Below are positions 54,940-64,000 of a stretch of 64,000 bases of DNA, piece by piece. The notes under the pieces are model-generated. The model saw only the letters and a list, made by a program, of their open reading frames with translations. It ran no database searches and was not told the origin of the DNA. Each line of letters opens with the position of its first letter. Positions within the stretch are counted from its first letter, which is position 1. The stretch lies in contig RPFO01000034.1 in assembly GCA_009746045.1 (NCBI GenBank), positions 350,001-414,000 of the forward strand. The letters are read 5' to 3'. Position numbers and translations under genes: made by a program. Origin of the DNA: Mesostigma viride. Taxonomy: Eukaryota; Streptophyta; Mesostigmatophyceae; Mesostigmatales; Mesostigmataceae.

Positions 54940-56357
54940 AGTTTGTGTGTAAACATAAGCCAGCAGCAGATGGGTCAGTCATCTTTCATGCTAGACCTTG
55001 TGTGACAGAGTTCAAGGGCACCACTGATCTGACAGAGGCAGAGTTGTACACGCCAGGCATTCAGCAAACATCCCTAAAAATCTTGCTGTCTGTCTTTGTG
55101 GGTCATCTCAATGATGGGGATGACTATATCTGTAAGGCTACAGACATTAAAAGGGCTTTCCTGAAAGGCTCACCTGAGATAGCACAACAAGTGTGGCATG
55201 GTCAGGTGTACGTAGTCTCCACTCCCAGAGTTTGGGCAAAACACATCCCTCAGCAGTACCTGAAAGCTAACATAGGTGTTGAAGGGCTGCAATCAGCTCC
55301 TCGCATTTTCAGGATGTCAGCTCAGGCTGTGTTTGAAAAGTTAGGGGCTAGATATGATGACATAGACCCTTGCTTCTTTGTGGTCCCACACCCTCATGGC
55401 ATTCTCACCTTTGTGTGGCATGGGGATGATCAGCTGATTGCTGGGCCAAGGCGTGCTGTGGATGATTTTATTCAACAAGTGTCACAGCATTTTGAGATTG
55501 GCAAGCAAGTAGAGCTGGGCACCACTGCCATAAAATTTTGTGGCACAATGTTACAACTCCAGCAGCATCAAAACCAGTGGGTGTGTGCACTCTACTCTCC
55601 CAATGATTACATGCACAGCTGCTTGGAGGTTTTGCAAACAAAAATCAAACCTGGAGCCTGTCCTACCATTAGAGGCAAGCTGGGGTGGTTGTGCTCAACG
55701 TGTGCACCTCACCTGGCTGTGGTTAGCAGAGTTGATGATGATGTCTTGATGCAAGTAGGTCACAAAGCCATCACCAAAACTCTCCAGGAGGGCCCTCCCC
55801 TTATCTTGCACTCCTTGGATCTCCACAAAACCATTCACATCCAAGCTATGATGGATAGTTCCATGGAGTCCAGGCAGATTACCAAGATGCAGGCAAGGGA
55901 GTCAGGCTTGTATTTTGTGCAGAATGATGATGCACCCTTGTCTCTCATTTCATGGTACAGCCGGTTGCATAGACGCAAGGCTGTCAGCAGCAATGCTGCT
56001 GAGTGCAGGGCAGTGGTGTCAGCAGTGCTTCATGCCAGGTACTTGAATCATGTGCTGGTTTGGTTGCAGATGCAAGCAGGCAGCAATGCTGGGGTGGTGG
56101 CACACTTGCTCACTGACAGTCAGTCAGTCCTCAGTTTCCTTGCTAACCCCTATGCTGTCCACACTGATCTTGACTGGGTGGTCCTGAAACAGGAGTCCAC
56201 CTACTGGGAGTCCACCCGTCACGTGGAGGACAAACACAACGCTGCTGATGCACTCACTAAAGTGCCTCAGCAGGCAGCTGAACAATATCAGCTGTTGTAC
56301 CACTTGATGAACCCCTATGGCAAGCAGGCAACCCTGCCCCATAGGGGGGACGCCTAG
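54930..56357 (+). CDS. Copia-type reverse transcriptase and RNase H
   Basis: 475-codon frame that overlaps the preceding one by 10 bases and reads in a different frame; homology extends upstream to DKKPAGCKHLRLKF near 54905, so the true join is a frameshift and not this ATG. RT motifs are ATDIKRAFLKG (catalytic Asp about 72), GLQSAPRIF and VWHGDDQLIAGP at about 162-173. The last is the YVDD box with HG replacing YV but both aspartates kept. RNase H carries WYSRLHRRKAVSSNAAECRA, LLTDSQSVL and DKHNAADALTK near the end, as in Ty1/copia elements. It would copy the element RNA in virus-like particles. Confidence 0.9.
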   Translation: MRLKFVCKHKPAADGSVIFHARPCVTEFKGTTDLTEAELYTPGIQQTSLKILLSVFVGHLNDGDDYICKATDIKRAFLKGSPEIAQQVWHGQVYVVSTPRVWAKHIPQQYLKANIGVEGLQSAPRIFRMSAQAVFEKLGARYDDIDPCFFVVPHPHGILTFVWHGDDQLIAGPRRAVDDFIQQVSQHFEIGKQVELGTTAIKFCGTMLQLQQHQNQWVCALYSPNDYMHSCLEVLQTKIKPGACPTIRGKLGWLCSTCAPHLAVVSRVDDDVLMQVGHKAITKTLQEGPPLILHSLDLHKTIHIQAMMDSSMESRQITKMQARESGLYFVQNDDAPLSLISWYSRLHRRKAVSSNAAECRAVVSAVLHARYLNHVLVWLQMQAGSNAGVVAHLLTDSQSVLSFLANPYAVHTDLDWVVLKQESTYWESTRHVEDKHNAADALTKVPQQAAEQYQLLYHLMNPYGKQATLPHRGDA

Positions 56358-57418
56358 CAGGGTCCTGTTCACCAGGGCCGCCTAGGTCACCCAGTACCCC
56401 TTGGGCAGGTCCAAGGGGTAGGTTGTGGCTTCCAGCAAGGGGGGTTGGTTGGAGTCTGTTTTCATACATCTGCGTGCCCTATGCCCAATAAAATCTGTTT
56501 TGATTTTCTCAACACCATGGAATTTCGTTATGCACACCTTCATAGGTGGGCATGGGATGTATCTCACACCTTTATTCCCTAGGGCGTATGCCTTGGTGGA
56601 ATGGCCTTGAGCTCAGTGGCTCAGGTGCCCCCATTCAAGTGGAGGGTCAAAGCTCCCTTGACAGGTGGTTACCCAGGACCCCAGTTCACTGTGGATATCC
56701 TGGGCCACCTGGCCTTACTGTTCAGTGGCAGTAAGGCATGGGTGCTGTCATGTTGTCTAGTACAACGTGCTCAGCACAGGTGCAGGATGAAATATTCCTG
56801 TCACCTGTCACCAGGACTTCAGTCACCCATGTGCAGGGCAGGGGTGGCTGGTCTCCCACGTTGTGCAGGTGCAATGTGGCCAGGTCCAGGATGTCATAGT
56901 CCTGTCACCTGTCACTCGGACTTCAGCCCCCTCTGTGCAGGGCAGGGGTGGCTGGTCCTCACATGTTGTGCAGGTACAACATGGACAGTGCAGGGTGCAA
57001 TAAACCTGTCCACTGTCACTCCTCAGGTTGCAGGTAACCTGAGCTCAGTTGACCCAGCCTGGCTGGGTATTTTCTCTCTGAGTGGGCGATGATGATGGAA
57101 CAACATGGAACCTCTTAAACGGTTACCTTGGCATTTTTTTTGGCTCTCTTGGCTGGTGGTGCACTCCCTGGATAGGCAGACAGGCATAGCTATCTCCCTT
57201 GTGAGCTCGCGAGGAGGAGGAACTCCCCGGGCATGTTGAGCTAAACGTGATGCCATCACAAGTATTGCACGAGTTCTGGGGCCCATCTTTTTCAGTCCAG
57301 ATGTTGCAGTATGGGTGTCAGTTGCTCAGCACCTCAGTCAGCTTGGAGTCAGTCTCCTAGCTGGGCAGGGTCAGGCTTGAAGTCGCTAGCCTTCAACCTG
57401 AAAGGAAAACATAATGGG
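56358..57418 (+). other. 3' non-coding part of the Copia-type element
   Basis: Contains two to three tandem repeats of about 110-125 bp ('tgtgcagggcaggggtggct') at 56760-57010, and the polypurine tract just before the 3' LTR. The 163-codon frame at 56601-57092 is not supported as a gene. Confidence 0.7.
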
Positions 57419-57873
57419 AGTTAGATGAGATGCTTAGGCTGACACACGGATTTCCGGCCTGCGCGCCGCGTATTGCTTACCGCGGCTGAGCGGGACACCT
57501 CAGTACAGTACGGCAGGGTGTACGGTACTGAGGTGTCATGTGGACCGATGTGCGGTTAGTGCCAGATTGTTCCTAGGTGCTAGTTCGACCCGCCAGGTCC
57601 GGTGTAGCCGGGCCTGACGGGCCGAGTCTTAGCTGGATGCTAGTGACGTGGTCGCATGGCATTGCAGTGTACACTTGTCCACTGGTCGTGTGCTGCAGGT
57701 AGCACCGCCATAGGCATATAGGCGTAGCACTGGGGAGTGCCACAGCACCCGAGTCTGCCCAGTTCCATTCTGAGCCCTCAGCTTTCATCTCTCTCTCATT
57801 GTATTATTGTAATACAATCATCATTCGCTCTCAGCTTTCGCAGTTGTTCGTCGTCCCTAGTCTCCATCCAACT
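57419..57873 (+). repeat. 3' LTR
   Basis: 455 bp, no difference from the 5' LTR seen by eye. Confidence 0.95.
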
Positions 57874-57878
57874 TCCTT

Positions 57879-58745
57879 CCCCTCCCCTCCCATGTCCCAT
57901 AGCTTAATGCCCTCCCCTTTCGTCCCTCTCCCTTAGTAGCTTTCCTCCCCTTCCCTTTCTTAGCTTCCCTCCTTGCATTACCTAAGTTCCTTTAGCTTCC
58001 TTCCTCTCCCCTCCCATCCCTGAGCTTCCCTCCCCTTTCCTCCCTCTCCCTTCTAAGTAGCTTTCCTCCCCTTCCCTTTCTTAGCTTGGGGGCTTCCTTG
58101 CATTACCGAAGTTCCTTTAGCTTCCTTCCCCTCCCCTCCCCTCCCATCCCTGAGCTTCCCTCCCCTTTCCTCCCTCTCCCTTAGTAGCTTTCCTCCCCTT
58201 CCCTTTCTTAGTTTCCCTCCTTCCTTGCATTACCCAAGTTCCTTTAGCTTCCTTCCTCTCCCCTCCCATCCCTTAGCTTCCCTCCCCTTTCCTCCCTCTC
58301 CCTTCTAAGTAGCTTTCCTCCCCTTCCCTTTCTTAGCTTGGGGGCTTCCTTGCATTACCGAAGTTCCTTTAGCTTCCTTCCCCTCCCCTCCCATCTTAGC
58401 TTCCCTCCCCTTTCCTCCCTCTCCCTTAGTAACTTTCCTCCCCTTCCCTTTCTTAGCTTCCCTCCTTCCTTGCATTACCTAAGTTCCTTTAGCTTCCTTC
58501 CCCTCCCCTCCCATATCCCATAGCTTAATGCCCTTCCCTTTCCTCCCTCTCCCTTAGTAGCTTTCCTCCCCTCACTTTCTTAGCTTCCCTCCTTCCTTGC
58601 ATTACCTAAGTTCCTTTAGCTTCCTTCCCCTCCCCTCCCATATCCCATAGCTTAATGCCCTTCCCTTTCCTCCCTCTCCCTTAGTAGCTTTCCTCCCCTC
58701 CCTTGCTTAGCGTCCCTCCCTCGTTGCATTACCTAAGTTCCTTTA
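57879..58745. repeat. CT-rich minisatellite, right of the Copia-type element
   Basis: Continuation of 49041-49367, with units of about 120-150 bp. Confidence 0.9.
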
Positions 58746-58749
58746 GCTA

Positions 58750-59110
58750 CTTGGGAGCGGCGGGAGCGATGCCGACGAAAGGGCTGGCTGCGGCAAGAAC
58801 GTCGTCCAGCGACCGGGTTTCTGGGGCGGCAGGTGTTGTTGGGGCCTCCATAGCTACGGGGAAGATGTCGAATGCTGGGGCGGGGGGCGCAGGCGTGCTA
58901 TTCACGAAGGGAATGCCGCCATATCGAGTCGAAAATAGCGATATCTGCTGGGCAGGCCGAGGTCGAGAACGTACGAAATCGGGGACGATAGCTGCCGGAA
59001 ATTATACCAGCGTGTTTGTCATCAGAAGACGAGTCGAATGCAACAAACCCGACTAAATTTCATGGCCTGAGTCGAAAGTTATGAGCATTCTCGGCAGCCA
59101 TAGCTCGGCA
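58750..59110 (-). mobile_element. 5' fragment of a LINE: leader and ORF1 N-terminus
   Basis: On the minus strand, a leader with the motif shared with LINE B (gttatgagcattctcgg on the plus strand, 59080-59096) is followed by an open frame starting MAAFPFVNSTPAPPAPAFD and ending in the CT-rich array. Only about 58 codons remain. Retaining a 5' end while losing the 3' end is opposite to usual LINE truncation. Confidence 0.5.
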
Positions 59111-59171
59111 TATTTTCGCGTACGTCGTTGAGCTGATGCTCTGGGAAATTTGAATGATTGATAAGGGTTAA

Positions 59172-61465
59172 GGGGACGGGACACCCCCGAATTTTTTGGC
59201 GCCAAAAAATTCGCGCCGGAGCCGAAGGTCACAAATTTCACGTGCACGGTGCGCGCACCCCTTGCGGAAGTGGCCATGGCGACTGCGTTCAGGCGAAACT
59301 ACCACACTAGGGCAGGCGAAATGCAAAAATTTTACTCGAATCTAGAAGGAGATGAGTTTATGATGTTAGTTTTTGGCGGAAATCAGCTGGTTTACAATTT
59401 CGCTGTTGTTTTTTTATGCCATCGGCATGGGGGGTAATCTGAATTTTTTGGTCGCGCGGAATGAAATAGAATTCATGATAGCGGCTGTAAAATAGCGGTT
59501 TTGGGGGCTGTTCTGACCTTGAAGCAGGAATTAATATCGGTTGCATCGAATTCTAAACCGAGCTGGTGCTTTTTGCCAGATTTTCGGCCATTATCGGTAA
59601 GTAATTGTTCAGACCTGCGCAGTGCGTGTCTGACCTGTCCATGGAAGAACGGCTGTTGTTGCGCGCCTGGGCGAGGGATTTACGGGGGCAAGGTACAGAT
59701 TTGTCGCGAACGTTATCTGCTATCGGTGCTTTCTTCTATGAGCTCATCGTTCGAAGGTTTTTGCGTTCTTTTTGGGCAGTTTCCGCCAGCTAGCTCGCCG
59801 TCGCTTGCCGTTGTGTTGTCGAATACCTGGCAGCTTTAGATTGTTTTCGTTGATGTCGTGATCAGGGCCGCTTCAGTCGCAGCCTATAGCTCTTCGGGAA
59901 GGTATAAGGCATTTCATAAAACGTGTTCTGGCAAGGATGTTGTGCGTATATGGACGCTTCTTGTTGTTTGAGAGTGACGCACCCTCTCCTCACAGGCCGC
60001 AGCGGCATCACAGCGCTCATGCGGTGAAGGGCCGCCAATGGTTTCTTTGCATTTTATCGTGCAGGGATGGAAGTGTTATAGTGATGATGATGTTGGAGAT
60101 ATTGCATTTGTGCGGTGACTGCATGTAGATAGCTGGCACCAATGGTTGTTTGAGCTTTCCTTTGTTATGATGATGTGACAAGACTACAATGTGCTGAGCC
60201 AACCATGGTTGACATGCATGACTGCATGCAAGCTATATATACCATGTTCTTACTTGGTTCCTTGCCCTCCATAGTCCCAGTTTGTCATCCATGCTGGGGA
60301 GGACAGTTTAGGAGGTGTTGTTGTGTTGATTAGCTTGGTTGGCATCAACCTTACACTCTAACCTGGGAGAAACATAGGAAATGCCGCTTAGGCATGTTAG
60401 GGCTACCATCGTCAAGGCTATGCACATATTTACAAGGCTGGCCATGCTGGAGGGATGATGAAGACATATGAGGTGCGTGGCCACCCCTTTGTACTTTGTA
60501 AACATACTCTGCATGGTTTTGGTGCATGTTGGATGGCATATTAAGTGGCACTGTGGGGTTACTAACTTACTGAGTGGTCCTTAGCGCCTTGTCATGTGGT
60601 CATATAGGAAACCCATCAACTTGAGCAGTTCTTGTCGCAATGACCCCCCACATTGAGCATGCGTTGCCGTCAGCGTGCAAGAGTTGATTATGTGTGCTTT
60701 GGTCAGTTTGCAGATGTCTTTGATGAAGAAGGACTGGTGCTAGTGTGGCTAAATGGTTACTCTAATTTCCTTGTAGCGTCTACATGGGTAGCCGTCTTGG
60801 AATGGTTGTAACTTGAGCAGTTCTTGTCAGAATGGCGTCAAACCTTGAACATAGGAGGTACCATATGTGCAGAGAATGGTAGTATGTGGTTTGGCCAGTT
60901 TTCATGAGGCTTAGATGTATAAAGGGGTGTTAGTGTGGTTAAATACTAGCTAAAACCTCCCTTAGCTTCGTCACAGGTGGCAATCTAGGAATATCCATCA
61001 AATAGGGCTGCGCTTGTCAGAATGACCTGAAATTTTGGGGCTGCATGTCCCCCCCTCTCTAGTATTTGGGAATATATGATTTGGCCCTATTCCATGTGTT
61101 TATGATTTGATAATTTTTTTTTTCATTAAAAAAGTACCCTTTTTGCGGGAAAATCCATCAATGTGTGTAAACATGATTATTTTGTGCTCAAAATTAGGTA
61201 GCATTTCTCAAAAGTCAGGGAACTATATGGGAATATATGATTTGGTCCCAATATGTTTGCCCACTGCCCTAGGAAAAATGTGACTAGAATAGCGTCTTTT
61301 TCTATTTTTAGCGCGTTACCGGTGCCCTGTGGGGGCTAGTACCCCCCCGAAGTGGCTGGAAATTTTTTTTTTTATCATATTAATGGTCCCCAATCATCAT
61401 TGGATTTTTAGCACATGCATAGGTATGGTTTCCAGAAAAGTGCCCTTTAGGGGTGTCCCCTCCCC
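59172..61465 (+). mobile_element. TTAA-flanked piggyBac-like element R3 (2294 bp)
   Basis: Flanked by TTAA at 59168-59171 and 61466-61469; same sequence as R1 with small indels (for example in the stretch near 60115 and near 60735). Confidence 0.88.
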
Positions 61466-61977
61466 TTAATTCAACTAGTGTGTTTCTTAGTAGTATAATG
61501 TGTTTCTTCATTAATTTGAATGATTGATAATTGATTAATTAATTTGAATTATTGCCACATGATGTTTCCATGAAGTCAAATGACAACGCAAATCACAATA
61601 CACTAGGTTGGACAAATCACAAGGTTACGGCCCGTATACTTGTCCAGTATACTGGCCGTAAACTTTTACTACCGTATACTTTTTCTAGTATACTGGCCGT
61701 AAAATTTACTACCGTATACTTTTTCTAGTATACTGGCCGTAAATTTTACTACCGTAAATTTTTTCTCGTATACTGGCCGTAAAATTTACTACCGTAAATT
61801 TTTTCTCGTATACTGGCCGTAAAATTTACTACCGTAAACTTTACTGCCGTATACGAGAAAAAGTATACGGTAGTAAATTATACGGCCAGTATACTAGAAA
61901 AAGTATACGGTAGTAAAAGTTTACGGCCCGTAAAAATTTCCGTATACGTGTACGGCCCGTAAATTTATAGTATAGTG

Positions 61978-62930
61978 CTGGTGGCACATGCTGACAATGG
62001 GAAGCTTCTACTCACCGGTTACATGCTTAATGATGCCACAGAGACCAGCCAACTGCCTCACACTCATGCAATATGTGTGTGGAGAATGTATAACAAACAT
62101 ATATGGAGGTATTCAAACCCATACAGCCTCTAAAACTTATCACCATCACACTATGGCAGGTCAACTGACTGAGGGAAGCATCTAAGAATGGTGTTTTAGG
62201 AAGGAGCCAGGCCATGGTAAAAAAAGAGCATGAATAACGAAGAAAGAATGACATGCTGCACAAGTTGGAACGTATACATAAACGTCATACATCGACAAGA
62301 AAACGATAACTCAGCTTTACCTGGCATGGCTGGCATTACCTTGGCCCAGGCGGTGGCCGCAAAATGGCGCATTGCGGCACACCAAAGTTGTGCAGCATGC
62401 ATGGTCGCTAGATTCGGCGATTTCTGGCCACCCTTGCACGTTTACGACTACAATTCATCATAAAAAGTACAAAGAAACTGATTAAATTAAATTAAATTAA
62501 ATTAAATTATAACATGCCTCCGTGGGGAGGTCATGTAAAGAAACTGATATATCCTGTAAAATACGCCGGAAAGGCATTGTTGTCAACGTTTCTATCGTCC
62601 GGCCTGATCGCAGTTTTTTCCAGCAAGAACGCTGCCGACACCTATCAAATGGCATTCCCGCGAACCAAAAATTGGCCTGTATCATCTTTATAGGACGTAT
62701 AAAATCAATTTCCTGAGTTTGGTCAGAAAATTCGAACAAAAACGTAAATGCCATGCGTGGGCGCAAGCCGCCATGGCCAGGTCGTCGTTTTCCGGAATGC
62801 ACGTTGTACGTGAAAAAGTACCCTGACCCCTTGTACTTTGACCGGCCAGAACACCTCTATAACTTTGTCAGAAGTATGCAAACCCTATTATCATGCTGTG
62901 AGGAAAAGTATAAACTTTCGATCTTCTCAG
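61978..62930 (-). repeat. Repeat H copy H2, proximal part (right of the CACTA-like block)
   Basis: The reverse complement aligns with about 39400-40220 of H1 ('ccaccgcctgggccaaggta', 'gcgttcttgctggaaaaa', 'ccatggcggcttgcgccca'). The alignment meets the block end at 61977 where H1 is continuous. It hosts a 54-bp retroposed LINE tail at 62483-62536. Confidence 0.75.
62483..62536 (-). mobile_element. 54-bp LINE 3'-end insertion with 12-bp TSD
   Basis: Consists only of a (TTAAA)n tail and the terminal stem-loop cctccgtggggagg (62517-62530) of family D type. Flanked by aaagaaactgat at 62471-62482 and 62537-62548. H1 provides a version without the insert. Confidence 0.88.
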
Positions 62931-63474
62931 CTAAACTTTTCCTAATTCTCAATAGTTTTCGCGGCATTTGGTCCCCCGAGAAGGGGCCGACGCGTCGGCT
63001 GTAACTCAGTTTTCGGCGGAAAATCAGCAGCCAGACCATTCACATCTGGCATAGTTAAGCATCATGCTTAAAATTTACTGCTTACTGCGGATCGCAGTGA
63101 GGGATGTCACTCACAATCAGGCTATGCATGTCAGCGTTCAGGCACTCCATGAGCACATTGCTGTAGGAACTTTTTCTTAAAAAACCGTCAATACAATTCT
63201 ATCCAATATATCAATACCTATGTAAGCTGTGACAGTATTTTATGACGCTATCGACAATGCCATGTGGCGCACTATCTCCTGCTTAGTGTGAGACCTTTGC
63301 ATCAACTCATGATGGCAGTAACAATGCCCATGGCAGGGAGTTGCCGTCAATTGCCATTTTCCTGTACCCATTCAGCTACTGACGTAGTAGTACATAGACA
63401 GCACCCTACCGCCTACGGGCTTTCTACTGAAGCTCATGTGTATGCTGATGACGTCGGTGCATTACTGATTTATT
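62931..63474. other. Intergenic, nothing recognised
   Basis: No gene or repeat boundary identified between repeat H2 and element R4. Confidence 0.35.
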
Positions 63475-63478
63475 TTAA

Positions 63479-64000
63479 GGGGACGGGACACCCCCGAATT
63501 TTTTGGCGCCAAAAAATTCGCGCCGGAACCGAAGGTCACAAATTTCACGTGCACGGTGCGCGCACCCCTTGCGGAAGTGGCCATGGCGACTGCGTTCAGG
63601 CGAAACTACCACAATAGGGCAAGCGAAATGCAAATATTTTACTCGAATCTAAAAGACGATGAGTTTATGATGTTAGTATGTGGCGGAAATCAGCTGGTTT
63701 ACAATATCGCTGTTGTTTTTTTATGCCATCGGCATGGGGGGTAATCTGAATTTTTTGGTCGCGCGGAATGAAATAGAATTCATGATAGCGGCAGTAAAAT
63801 CGCGGTTTTGGGGGTTGTTCTGACCGTGAAGCAGGCATTAATACCGGTAGCATCGAATTCTAAACCCAGCTGGTGGTTTTTGCCAGATTTTCGGCCATTA
63901 TCGGTAAGTAATTGTTCAGACCTGCGCAGTGCGTGTCTGACCTGTCCATGGAAGAACGGCTGTTGTTGCGCGCCTGGGCGAGGGATTTACGAGGGCAAGG
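63479..64000 (+). mobile_element. TTAA-flanked piggyBac-like element R4, cut by the window end
   Basis: TTAA at 63475-63478 followed by ggggacgggacacccc and the R1 sequence up to the last base of the window. Confidence 0.88.

Larger units (their letters stand above)
49373..57873 (+). mobile_element. Copia-type LTR retrotransposon, structurally complete
   Basis: Two 455-bp LTRs bracket 7.6 kb, with the 5-bp TSD tcctt at 49368-49372 and 57874-57878 in the CT-rich minisatellite. A primer-binding site starts TGG one base after the 5' LTR (49829), and a purine-rich tract, aaaggaaaacataatggg, precedes the 3' LTR. Domain order is gag, zinc knuckles, integrase, protease-like, reverse transcriptase, RNase H. 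The coding region is spread over several frames. Confidence 0.95.
42508..61977. mobile_element. 19.5-kb block with CACTA-like terminal inverted repeats
   Basis: The left end is cactatactataaacttacg and the right end, read inward, cactatactataaatttacg; similarity continues for about 38 bp with two mismatches. Subterminal regions (42520-42910 and 61625-61970) are dense arrays of 'gtatacgggccgtaaa' palindromes, as in CACTA elements. Repeat H is continuous across the two flanks, so the block behaves as a single insertion. The flanking 3-mers (cct, ctg) are not a perfect TSD. No transposase gene is visible. Confidence 0.6.

Noticed and set aside
56601-57092. 163-residue frame downstream of RNase H as an extra retrotransposon gene (envelope-like)
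   Set aside because: Overlaps tandem repeats, has no signal peptide or membrane segment, and no family resemblance.

Overview
The window looks like nuclear DNA of a green alga or close relative. Two spliced genes can be recognised, both with GT-AG introns. One encodes the mitochondrial complex I 51-kDa subunit (28274-33544, minus strand, five exons). The other encodes a small secreted CHRD-domain protein (13687-14831, plus strand, three exons). There is also a plastid-type tRNA-Asp(GUC) at 883-955 and one possible terminal exon of a cysteine-repeat protein near 2 kb. Lineage assignment beyond 'green alga-like' is inference.

Nearly everything else is mobile or repetitive DNA, unusually well resolved because many insertions keep exact target-site duplications (TSDs). 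1-24 kb is a patchwork of non-LTR retrotransposons with TTAA-type tails. It holds ORF1-only elements (2781-4721 and 6522-8376, both with intact long ORFs; 17459-19946 and 20940-23640, broken), families with reverse-transcriptase remnants, and tRNA-like SINE clusters. 9.2-11.4 kb is the first of four copies of a 2.29-kb TTAA-flanked, piggyBac-like element (others at 34974-37260, 59172-61465 and 63479 to the window end). 24-25.7 kb is a second TTAA-flanked family. 28-33.5 kb is the complex I gene, whose introns carry duplicated splice junctions and a 26-bp minisatellite. 34.6-37.6 kb is a hAT-like element hosting one TTAA element.

The right third is one large nest. A 19.5-kb block with CACTA-like ends (42508-61977) splits a dispersed repeat whose halves lie at about 42180-42507 and 61978-62930; a paralogue at 39224-40913 shows the uninterrupted order. 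Inside the block are a 5'-truncated LINE with a 15-bp TSD, a TA-flanked MITE, a minisatellite with higher-order structure, and a CT-rich minisatellite. That last array was the target of a very recent Copia-type LTR retrotransposon (49373-57873) whose 455-bp LTRs look identical.

The observations most worth following are: a 3'-terminal stem-loop with compensatory base changes shared by LINE families and the ORF1-only elements, suggesting the latter borrow another element's reverse transcriptase; the Copia-type element in which an aspartic-protease-like domain follows the integrase; the 19.5-kb CACTA-bounded nest; and splice-junction duplications in the complex I gene.
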